37,961 bases of DNA, taken from Bacteroidales bacterium (lineage in GTDB: Bacteria; Bacteroidota; Bacteroidia; Bacteroidales; P3). Below are positions 30,873-37,961 of this stretch, piece after piece. The translations under genes and the position numbers were made by a program. The notes under the pieces are model-generated. The model made no database searches. It was not told the DNA's origin and saw nothing but the letters and a program-made list of their open reading frames with translations. The DNA is taken from assembly GCA_031274555.1 (NCBI GenBank), contig JAISPZ010000101.1, positions 1 through 37,961 on the forward strand, written 5' to 3'. Within the stretch, counting starts at the first letter, position 1, and the number at the start of each line of letters is the position of its first letter.

Positions 30873-30924
30873 AAGCTAACGCAAACGCAGGCGGGCACGA
30901 ACCGCCTGCGTTTGCGAATAGCTT
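30873..30924 (+). other. 52-nt strong hairpin downstream of the FGE-like gene
   Basis: AAGCTA/TAGCTT (30873-30878, 30919-30924) and, inside, the perfect 14-bp stem GCAAACGCAGGCGG/CCGCCTGCGTTTGC (30881-30894, 30902-30915) with a 7-nt loop. There is no T-tract, so it is not a standard terminator. The remaining sequence 30776-31149 shows no gene. Confidence 0.75.
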
Positions 30925-31149
30925 GTGTCAGCAAACGGTTAGCTCAATCTGTCTTATATCCTGTCACCTATTCTGTTACCTATCTTGCCACCTGCAACAG
31001 CAAAGTCGAGAGCCGTACGGACATCCCTTAAAGCCTCTACCGAGAAAGGGCTTCTATATGCTGGCAAGCAATAGTATAGTCCATTTTTAAGATAATTTTA
31101 ACATAAATCATAAAAAATCTTAACGTTTAAGAATTTTTATAAGAAAATA

Positions 31150-31181
31150 TTTGGTGGCTTGACTTGCCTGTGTTATTTTTG
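31150..31181 (+). promoter_or_regulatory. Consensus promoter upstream of the three-hairpin element
   Basis: TTTG (31150-31153), a 20-nt spacer and TATTTTTG (31174-31181) match the Bacteroidetes consensus. No plausible coding sequence follows. Confidence 0.6.
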
Positions 31182-31187
31182 TTTTAT

Positions 31188-31378
31188 TAAACCATAAAAA
31201 TTTCCGTCAGGATATATTATCAATCTCAATTCAGATGAATGAAAGGTTTTGAAGTCGAAAATTTTGATTTCAAAGGTGAAAGAGGATGAAGATAAATCTC
31301 TAAGGTCAAAAACCTTGACCTTAGACACTAATGAAGAAGAAAAATCTTTGAAGTGAAAAATTTCCACTTCAAAGATCG
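31188..31378 (+). ncRNA. Candidate small RNA with three tandem stem-loops
   Basis: Downstream of the promoter are three hairpins about 50 nt apart: TTTGAAGTC/GATTTCAAA (31248-31274, one mismatch), TCTAAGGTCAA/TTGACCTTAGA (31299-31325, perfect 11 bp) and ATCTTTGAAGTG/CACTTCAAAGAT (31344-31376, perfect 12 bp). Stems differ in sequence but loops 1 and 3 are A/T-rich. A diverged ~50-nt palindromic repeat array is the alternative. The 31379-31539 stretch after it shows nothing. Confidence 0.35.
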
Positions 31379-31550
31379 GTCGTGGTGGAAAAGCATACCG
31401 TAAGACACAAGCAGGACAAACAGGGCAGAACTATTGACCGTTGTTGTTTTTCGTTGTTAAGTATCTGTATTGATTTTCGGATAGTGTATTTTATATTTGG
31501 TGAATAGTCATACGTGGTGGTATAGACCTCACGTTGAGCGTAGGTGCGGA

Positions 31551-31620
31551 CAGCATTAGGGATGGCGCGGAAAGCCCACAGCCCGCCTGTTCCCTCGGCG
31601 GGCGGGCTGTGCGGGGGCGG
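31551..31620 (+). repeat. Dispersed intergenic repeat, related copy C
   Basis: TTAGGGATGGCGCGGAAAG (31556-31574) parallels the core of copies A and B. It is followed by an 11-bp hairpin CACAGCCCGCC/GGCGGGCTGTG (31577-31611) and a G-rich run. GGGCTGTGCGGGGGCGG here (31604-31620) recurs at 37931-37947. Confidence 0.6.
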
Positions 31621-31655
31621 TGGGGATTAGAGTTGTGGGCGGAAGTTGTAACTGA

Positions 31656-31917
31656 TAATTCGTGACTGCGTAGAACGATGGGTCGCGTTAGGGATAGCAG
31701 CGAAAATCCTTTTGCATAACGTTTGTGTGTGACGGTTTGAGGGGATTTTATGAGGCTTTTTTGTTTTTGTCCGAGTGCAAAAGATTATTGCTTCGCAATG
31801 AAGTCGCTCTCGCTCGGCATAGTCCGCGCAAGCGCGTCCTCTGCCCTCGCTTACTCGCGACTTTGTAGCGGATAGCCCGACCCCGCACCGAAGCTCTGCG
31901 AGGGGCGGGGGAACGCC
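31656..31917. repeat. Dispersed intergenic repeat, copy B, with 78-nt insertion
   Basis: Matches copy A (27640-27839) over its length but contains an extra 78 nt at 31789-31866 between AAAAGATTAT and AGCGGATAG. The insert is bounded by AAGTCGC (31801-31807) and GCGACTT (31857-31863) and begins with the palindrome TGCTTCGCA. It looks like a small palindromic element that moved into this copy, or was lost from copy A. Confidence 0.8.
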
Positions 31918-31962
31918 CAAATTAATAATGTGAGAAGTCATCGCCCGAAGGGGAAAGACTGC

Positions 31963-33120
<1,158 letters not shown>

Positions 33121-33275
33121 TAATTTAAATTTATGTATGTCAAATCGCCCGCTTAAAATGTCTTGCACCCATATTGCAAGAAGCACAAATACAAAGATAT
33201 AACTTTTCAAATTAATTTCTCATTTTTACGGCATAAAAACTTCATTCATCCGTGCGTAAATTTGGGCATTTAGTG

Positions 33276-33283
33276 TATATTTG
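33276..33283 (+). promoter_or_regulatory. -7 box upstream of the DUF5674 gene
   Basis: TATATTTG matches TAnnTTTG, 20 nt before ATG 33304; no good -33 element at the usual distance. Confidence 0.4.
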
Positions 33284-33303
33284 CACGTATAAAATATAAA
33301 ACA

Positions 33304-33642
33304 ATGATTTTAGTAGAAAAAAACATAACGAGAGAACAATTAAAACCCCTTACGCAAAACTTTTTTTCGGAGATGGTAAAAGGTGTGATAGACATCCAGA
33401 AAGGCGTTTTGGCATTAGATGCGGAATTGCACAGCGATCTTGAAAAAATGTTATTGGAAAATGGTTCAGACCAAAGTGATTTATGGGGAATTAATCTGTA
33501 TCCATATAAGGACGGTGATGATTTTGTTGAATTTGAGTCTCTCATCAATATTCGTCCCTGGCAAGGAAACAGAAGCCGTCTGATAGAAGACGAAACTTTG
33601 CAGGCAAAAATAAGACTTGTTTTGAAAGACAGAATTATATGA
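33304..33642 (+). CDS. DUF5674 family protein
   Basis: A 112-residue cytoplasmic protein with the pattern of DUF5674: I-T-R-E-Q-L-K-P-L, M-V-K-G-V-I-D-I-Q-K-G-V-L-A-L-D-A-E-L-H-x-D-L-E, L-W-G-I-N-L-Y-P, F-V-E-F-E-S-L-I-N-I-R-P-W-Q-G-N-R-S-R. The end region with I-N-I-R-P-x-Q-G-N-R-S-R is highly characteristic. Function unknown. The next gene overlaps by 4 nt (ATGA), so they form a coupled pair, a layout reminiscent of small two-gene modules such as toxin-antitoxin, but nothing in the sequence proves that. Confidence 0.8.
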   Translation: MILVEKNITREQLKPLTQNFFSEMVKGVIDIQKGVLALDAELHSDLEKMLLENGSDQSDLWGINLYPYKDGDDFVEFESLINIRPWQGNRSRLIEDETLQAKIRLVLKDRII

Positions 33643-33977
33643 TACAGCACAAGAGTTTATTTGATGGGCGGTGGGCAAAGATGACACTTATGGAGCAGAT
33701 GGCAAATATTGGGAGTGAGATTGACCGTGTCAGGAGTTGGAAAAGAAAGGGTGATTCTGCGCAAAGCGACAGGGCTTTTGACAGGGCGATTGAGCTTCTT
33801 GATATGAGCAAGATGTCGGCACAGGGGGCTGCACTCAAAGAACTTTGCCGACTAAAAGAAAATGTCTGTTATCACTATTTGAATTATGACGAAACGGAAT
33901 GGAACAGGTTGTGCAAATATTTCGACTTTTTCGCAATTGCGTGGCGGATGAAGTCCCACCGTCCGAATGACGTTTAA
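33639..33977 (+). CDS. Conserved hypothetical protein coupled to DUF5674
   Basis: A 112-residue helical, soluble protein: W-A-K-M-T-L-M-E-Q-M-A-N-I-G-S-E-I-D-R, D-R-A-F-D-R-A-I-E-L-L-D-M, A-A-L-K-E-L-C-R-L-K-E-N-V-C-Y-H-Y, and K-Y-F-D-F-F-A-I-A-W-R. This pattern is familiar from small proteins of unknown function found beside DUF5674-type genes. It starts inside the previous stop. The following 282 nt (33978-34259) show no gene. Confidence 0.7.
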   Translation: MIQHKSLFDGRWAKMTLMEQMANIGSEIDRVRSWKRKGDSAQSDRAFDRAIELLDMSKMSAQGAALKELCRLKENVCYHYLNYDETEWNRLCKYFDFFAIAWRMKSHRPNDV

Positions 33978-34259
33978 TTCAATGCGATGTTCTTGAAAGT
34001 GGTTTTTGGATGTGGGGATGCTCGTCAAAAACATAGATAGAAGGGTGTAGTGCTGTTGTATATTTAAAATTTCGACAAAATTTTTATTTGTCTGTGTAAT
34101 CAAGAATTTCGCGTAAATTCGCAGGGTCTTTTCGGTTGGTAATTGTTGTATCGGTTTTTGAATAGCAGTTGAAATGTGGTGGGTTTATGTCGCGGGTAGC
34201 ATTTCCCAGAATAAGGTCCGTGTGAATTTTTTATTAATAATCAATAAACAGGATAAAAA

Positions 34260-35795
34260 ATGAAATCAAACTTAATTTCTTTCTGTCTGACAGTGCTATT
34301 TTCTTGTAGCGCAGCATTTGCACAAGTGTCCTACACTTACAATTCTACCCAAGCGGGGTAAATGAACGTGGCAACAGTGCCGAATTATGCCACCATCACC
34401 GACCTCACCGTTACGGGAAACATTGATGCCCGCGATGTCAAGTTTATGCGTGATAGTATGACCGTGTTGGCGAGATTGGATTTAAGCGGAGCAACGATAG
34501 TAGCATATAGCGGTTCAGGCGGAACATATCCCTATATTTACGAAACTTATTCTGCCAACGAGATGCCGAGATATTCGTTTTGCAACCCCAGCAATTGGCA
34601 AGGCAAAACCTCACTTGTTTCGGTGCAATTACCTGCGGACTTGACTTCTATCGGTGACAATGCTTTTTCCAGCTGTATTGGTTTGAGCGGTTCTTTGACT
34701 TTTCCTGCGGGCTTGACTTCTATCGGCGACTATACGTTTTTATCTTGTTATGGTTTGAGCGGTTCTTTGACTTTTCCTGCTGGCTTGACTTCTATCGGTG
34801 GCTCTGCGTTTAAAGACTGTACTGGTTTGGGCGGTTCTTTGACTTTTCCTGCGGGCTTGACTTCTATCGGTGCCTCTGCGTTTCTCAATTGTAATGGCTT
34901 CACGAGCATAATCAATCTTAATCCTGAGCCTGCGAGCATTACATCCGATATTTTTAGTGTGTATAGCACTTGCACACTTACTGTGCCGGCTTGCGCATAA
35001 CCTGCTTACGAAAGTGCCGATGTGTGGAAAGATTTCAGCACGATTATCGGCGATAATTCACTTTTATGTGTTGGTGTATTGCTCAACAAAATTGCCACCA
35101 CGCTTGTTATAGGTGAAACAGAGCAACTTATCGCGACAGTTCTGCCCACCAATGCCACAAACAAAGCCGTAACATGGAATAGCACAGACATAAGCGTTGC
35201 AACAGTAAGCAATGCAGGCTTAGTAACAAGTGTATCTGTTGGAATAGCGACCATAACAGTAACCACAGAAGACGGAAATTATACGGCTACTTGTTTGATA
35301 ACTGTCGTAAGAGCAGTAGAGGGTGTACAACTTAACAAAACGTCTGATACGCTTGTTATAGGCGAAACAGAGCTGCTTACCGCGACAGTTCTGCCCACCA
35401 ATGCTACAAACAAAGCCGTAGCATGGAATAGCACTGACACAAACGTTGCAACGGTAAGCGATTTAGGCTTGGTAACAGGTGTATCTGTTGGAATAGCGAC
35501 CATAACAGTAACCACAGATGACGGAAATTATACGGCTACCTGTTTGATAACAGTTATAAATAGAAATTCAGGTGTAGAGGTTTTGCAGACAACGTCCTCT
35601 TTGCATATTTACCCCAATCCTACCTCTGACAGAGTATATTTCAGCAATCCTGATGGGACAGAGGCAGTGCTTTACAACGCACAAGGGAAGCTGTTGCTGC
35701 GCACACGCCGCGACAGTATTGACTTGTCGTCCTATCCTCAAAGTATTTATCTGATAAGGGTTGGTGCTCGCACAGCCAAAGTGGTGAAACATTAG
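34260..35795 (+). pseudogene. BspA-like LRR/Big2 protein with T9SS tail, two in-frame stops
   Basis: One continuous frame: signal peptide (MKSNLISFCLTVLFSCSAAFAQ), a T-I-T-D-L-T-V-T-G-N-I-D-A-R-D-V segment, four LRR_5-like repeats (L-T-F-P-A-G-L-T-S-I-G units, nearly identical DNA), Y-E-S-A-D-V-W-K-D-F, two ~80-residue bacterial Ig-like (Big2) domains that are near-copies, and a T9SS type A domain ending K-V-V-K-H. The frame is broken by TAA at 34359-34361 and again at 34998-35000, with no frameshift. ATG 34362 directly after the first stop would give an export-less LRR fragment (to 35000). The domain plan is that of surface adhesin BspA relatives. Probably a decaying gene; readthrough is the alternative. 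Confidence 0.8.
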
Positions 35796-35821
35796 TGCTT
35801 GCGAGGGTGCTGTTGGGGTTG
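35783..35821 (+). repeat. Direct repeat flanking the AbiE module, left copy
   Basis: 39 nt, beginning GGTGAAACATTAGTGCTTGC, identical to 37874-37912. It covers the last codons (V-K-H-stop) of the T9SS gene and its 3' flank. A shared GGGGTTGGGTGA follows further on in both copies. Confidence 0.95.
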
Positions 35822-35882
35822 TGTGAGGCGGGCGGGGTTGGGTGAGGGGGCGGACGGTAGGAGTGATGGTGGAGTTGCGAGT

Positions 35883-35994
35883 GGGCGTTGGTTGGGGGCG
35901 AGGGGCGGAGCGGTTGTGATTTGGGGTTGAGGGTTTGTGGTGGTGTAGGGCGTTGGTTGGGGGCGAGGGGCGGAGCGGTTGTGATTTGGGGTTG
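35883..35994 (+). repeat. G-rich 47-nt direct duplication
   Basis: A 47-nt unit starting GGGCGTTGGTTGGGGGCGAG occurs at 35883-35929 and 35948-35994 with an 18-nt spacer. The whole 35796-36081 gap is G-rich on the plus strand and has no credible gene. Confidence 0.95.
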
Positions 35995-36081
35995 GTGGAA
36001 ATTAAAGGACTTGTTTCCCTGTTTCCCTCTCCCCTCTCAATTCCGAACCCATCAATCCGATATTGAAACGAAAGTGTCTTT

Positions 36082-37086
36082 TCAAAACTTAATTCTATTT
36101 ATCTGCTCGTTGAGATGCGTTATCTTGTCTATAACCGAATTAAATGCAAGATATTCGCCGTAAATCATTGTTTGCATCTTTTTATAATCATCTTCCCATT
36201 TTGCAATGATACTTTTAGGCGGGACAATGTTGATTTTTTCGGGTAAAAGTGTGTCGTAATCAAAATTTTTCATCGCAATAAATATCCGGCGATGAGCAAT
36301 GATTGATTTATACAATTCTTTGTTGTTTAACGCCTTTTTTGCGACAGGTGTGTCTATCATTCTTGCAATATCATACAAATGGCGACTCATCCGCTCTACT
36401 CGCACCAAATTGCTTTGTTTTGAAAACTCTTCATGCAATAAACAAACTTTCTCTAAAAAGGTGCGTTCGGGTGAAACAACCTGAATTTCAAATGGCTCTT
36501 CGACAAAGTGTTGATTGGCAAAAACCTCATCAATAAACGACCGAATTTTGATCTTTTCCAAAGGCTCTTTCATTGAACGTCCGTTGATTTCCAAAACCAC
36601 AACATTTTTAATATAGGCACTCCCGTCGAAAACAGATTTGTATTCCACAAAAATCTTTTCAGGGTCAATGGTGGTAATGTCTGTAACATTCATTTTGATG
36701 GCAAACAAATTTTCAGGAACATTGTTTGCAAGCATTTGTTTTGCCAAATCGTACTGCAAAGTGTTGCGACAAAACTTGCAACAGGCTTTCCGCATCAGTT
36801 TGCTGACCTGTTTTACAGTAAAAGTTTCGCCCATAAAACCGAAATATTCACGATTTATCGCAATATCAATATCTTCGCTGAAACGTTCAATCAAATTAAA
36901 GCACTTGCTCAACGAAGTGCCCCCCTTGAACGAAATGTTTTCGGAATATGGCAGCTCAAATAAAGCACGGAGTACGGCTGTTACCCAAACGTCTTTTTCG
37001 GCAGCAACTTCATCTAACCCTTTTTTATTGCGAATTTGCCTAAAAATTTCGGCTCTTTCCTGCTCGGGTAATTTTAATATTTCCAT
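36082..37086 (-). CDS. abiEii: AbiEii-type nucleotidyltransferase toxin
   Basis: A 334-residue protein of the AbiEii/DUF1814 nucleotidyltransferase family. Motifs: I-S-F-K-G-G-T-S-L-S-K near residue 54, R-F-S-E-D-I-D-I-A near 69 (metal-binding Asp residues), V-V-S-P-E-R-T-F-L-E-K-V-C near 204, and S-R-H-L-Y-D-I-A-R near 234. All four canonical motifs are present. Members are toxins of type IV toxin-antitoxin and phage abortive-infection systems; targets proposed for relatives include tRNA 3' ends or GTP. The start overlaps the antitoxin gene by 13 nt. Adjacent direct repeats suggest acquisition as a module. Confidence 0.9.
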   Translation of the reverse strand: MEILKLPEQERAEIFRQIRNKKGLDEVAAEKDVWVTAVLRALFELPYSENISFKGGTSLSKCFNLIERFSEDIDIAINREYFGFMGETFTVKQVSKLMRKACCKFCRNTLQYDLAKQMLANNVPENLFAIKMNVTDITTIDPEKIFVEYKSVFDGSAYIKNVVVLEINGRSMKEPLEKIKIRSFIDEVFANQHFVEEPFEIQVVSPERTFLEKVCLLHEEFSKQSNLVRVERMSRHLYDIARMIDTPVAKKALNNKELYKSIIAHRRIFIAMKNFDYDTLLPEKINIVPPKSIIAKWEDDYKKMQTMIYGEYLAFNSVIDKITHLNEQINRIKF

Positions 37087-37700
37087 AATTTTAGCACTAT
37101 TTCACGTATCCAAATGGGCATCAAATCAATATCTCTGTCAATATCTTTTAGAGTTGCATATTTCAATTTTTCTTTGATAATTTCCAATTCATGCTCTTGC
37201 ACTTTTTTCTCGCCGATTTCACGTAAAGCACTGTCAATAAGCATTAACAACTCTGATTTAAACGATAATCGCCGTATTTCCGAAGTATGCTTAAACAAAA
37301 TTCCTCTGCCACCGCCCACTTGAATTTGTCGCGCCGCACCATCGGTTATATATACTACATTCATAACAACCTGTGTAGAAAGCCCTAATGCGTTCAGCGC
37401 ATACAAGCCTGTGGGAACAATGCGGATTTTGTCGCGTTTGGCAATGGCGCGGGCGATTTCGTCAATTGTAGGCAAAATGTATTTATCGTCCAACCATTCA
37501 AATTTATTGAGTTTAGGGTAAGCATAAACGCCTGTGGCAACACGCACGAGTAACCCAGATTTTTGCAGATTTTGCAGGGCTTGTCTTATAGAATCTGCTG
37601 AGCCGAGTAATGCAAAATCATCAGCGAAAAAGATATTTCCACGTCTGTGATTCTTTATTTTTTCAACTATTTTGTTTTCAACACTTTGTTTCATTTTCAT
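37074..37700 (-). CDS. abiEi: AbiEi-type antitoxin/repressor (DUF6088)
   Basis: A 208-residue protein with an N-terminal winged-helix (F-F-A-D-D-F...I-R-Q-A-L-Q-N-L-Q-K-S-G-L-L-V-R-V-A-T-G-V-Y-A-Y-P, about 20-62) and a C-terminal domain seen in DUF6088/AbiEi antitoxins (I-V-P-T-G-L-Y-A-L-N-A-L-G-L-S-T-Q, R-I-L-F-K-H-type G-I-L-F-K-H-T). It precedes and overlaps the AbiEii gene. AbiEi proteins repress their own operon by binding inverted repeats in the promoter; exactly such a repeat lies at 37709-37741. Confidence 0.85.
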   Translation of the reverse strand: MKMKQSVENKIVEKIKNHRRGNIFFADDFALLGSADSIRQALQNLQKSGLLVRVATGVYAYPKLNKFEWLDDKYILPTIDEIARAIAKRDKIRIVPTGLYALNALGLSTQVVMNVVYITDGAARQIQVGGGRGILFKHTSEIRRLSFKSELLMLIDSALREIGEKKVQEHELEIIKEKLKYATLKDIDRDIDLMPIWIREIVLKLWKY

Positions 37701-37708
37701 ACAGCTTA

Positions 37709-37741
37709 TTTTTCACAAATATGTTATATATTTGTGAAAAA
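37709..37741 (-). promoter_or_regulatory. AbiEi operator: 14-bp perfect inverted repeat
   Basis: TTTTTCACAAATAT (37709-37722) and ATATTTGTGAAAAA (37728-37741), 5-nt spacer, 9 nt upstream of the antitoxin start. A TAAATTTG box on the minus strand (37752-37759) places the transcription start near the outer arm, so a bound repressor would block initiation. Confidence 0.7.
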
Positions 37742-37873
37742 AGTTAGAATGCAAATTTACATGAAATTCTCGAATTATATACAGACTAATAAAAATCTTC
37801 TCAAAATTCACAGAGGAAAATTAGTACTAAATTTCTAATTGAACACAAACGCATAAAAAATTTTTGGTAAAAC

Positions 37874-37912
37874 GGTGAAACATTAGTGCTTGCGAGGGTG
37901 CTGTTGGGGTTG
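37874..37912 (+). repeat. Direct repeat flanking the AbiE module, right copy
   Basis: Identical to 35783-35821. It is preceded by F-G-K-T-V in frame with V-K-H-stop, i.e. the end of another T9SS tail. It is followed by a 13-G homopolymer (37921-37933) and GGGCTGTGCGGGGGCGG, shared with 31604-31620. Confidence 0.95.
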
Positions 37913-37961
37913 GGTGAGGCGGGGGGGGGGGGGCTGTGCGGGGGCGGGCGGGGTTGGGTGA

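Noticed and set aside
31005-31080. Possible group II intron end (GAGCCGTACGG near 31009)
   Set aside because: Only the short GAGCCGTACGG string resembles intron domain V; the paired strand and any intron-encoded protein are absent.
31173-31367. 64-codon minus-strand ORF with repeating F-D-F-K/S-S-S pattern
   Set aside because: The periodicity is explained by the three palindromic stem-loops. I kept the hairpins as the feature, though a repetitive peptide cannot be fully excluded.
31627-31941. 104-codon minus-strand ORF
   Set aside because: It runs through repeat copy B and its 78-nt insert; no protein-like features.
30776-31960. DGR template repeat or reverse transcriptase next to the FGE-like gene
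   Set aside because: No second copy of the variable-region sequence and no reverse-transcriptase reading frame could be found in the gap on either strand.
35888-36163. 91-codon plus-strand ORF in the G-rich gap
   Set aside because: Low-complexity translation of the 47-nt duplication running into the 3' end of abiEii; no gene features.

Overview
The window looks like the chromosome of a Bacteroidales/Bacteroidetes bacterium. The signs are a SusC/SusD glycan-uptake locus, several secreted proteins ending in a type IX secretion (T9SS) C-terminal domain, a FHS-type sugar permease, and promoters that fit the Bacteroidetes pattern TTTG-N19-21-TAnnTTTG. Secreted proteins carry many short in-frame repeats, and GC-rich repeats lie between genes. 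No rRNA, tRNA or CRISPR array was seen.

Layout. (1) 1-3.7 kb: an integron-cassette-like block. Two attC-like hairpin sites flank a DUF2695 gene and an Imm17-like membrane gene; a DUF2867-like gene follows, overlapping a three-gene ABC-2 exporter. (2) 3.9-22.5 kb, all on the minus strand: a polysaccharide utilization locus of ten closely spaced genes, susC-susD-susE-GH13-mtaC-mtaB-MetH-activation-like protein-mtaA-like-GH3-GH127-FHS permease, then a T9SS-exported SusE/F-like protein with its own promoter-like box and terminator. Its striking feature is a complete methanol:corrinoid methyltransferase set (MtaB with all zinc ligands, MtaC with its cobalt-binding histidine, a UroD/MtaA-type second methyltransferase and a MetH-like reactivation domain) in the middle of a Sus operon. 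The layout suggests that uptake, saccharification and one-carbon capture are expressed together. (3) 22.8-27.1 kb: a mobile-looking type II restriction-modification island with a small XRE/C-type regulator, a PD-(D/E)xK endonuclease, two adenine-type methyltransferases of different classes and a second XRE regulator. An ISL3-type transposase stump and an orphan T9SS tail lie at its edge. (4) 27.6-28.9 kb: a dispersed repeat and an AraC regulator. (5) 29.3-30.8 kb: a two-gene T9SS/FGE-sulfatase-like operon. The end of the second gene resembles the variable region of a diversity-generating retroelement (DGR); no reverse transcriptase is in the window. (6) 30.8-31.9 kb: non-coding, with a 52-nt hairpin, a consensus promoter followed by three stem-loops (possible small RNA), and GC-rich repeats. 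(7) 32-35.8 kb: an esterase with extreme low-complexity segments, a DUF5674 gene pair, and a BspA-like LRR/Big2/T9SS gene split by two in-frame TAA codons. (8) 35.8-38 kb: an AbiEi/AbiEii type IV toxin-antitoxin module lying between two copies of a direct repeat, with a 14-bp inverted-repeat operator.

Functions were assigned by reading motifs in the translated sequence; no database search was run. The methanol-PUL association, the DGR-like tail, the attC-like cassette and the triple-hairpin transcript are the points most worth testing.
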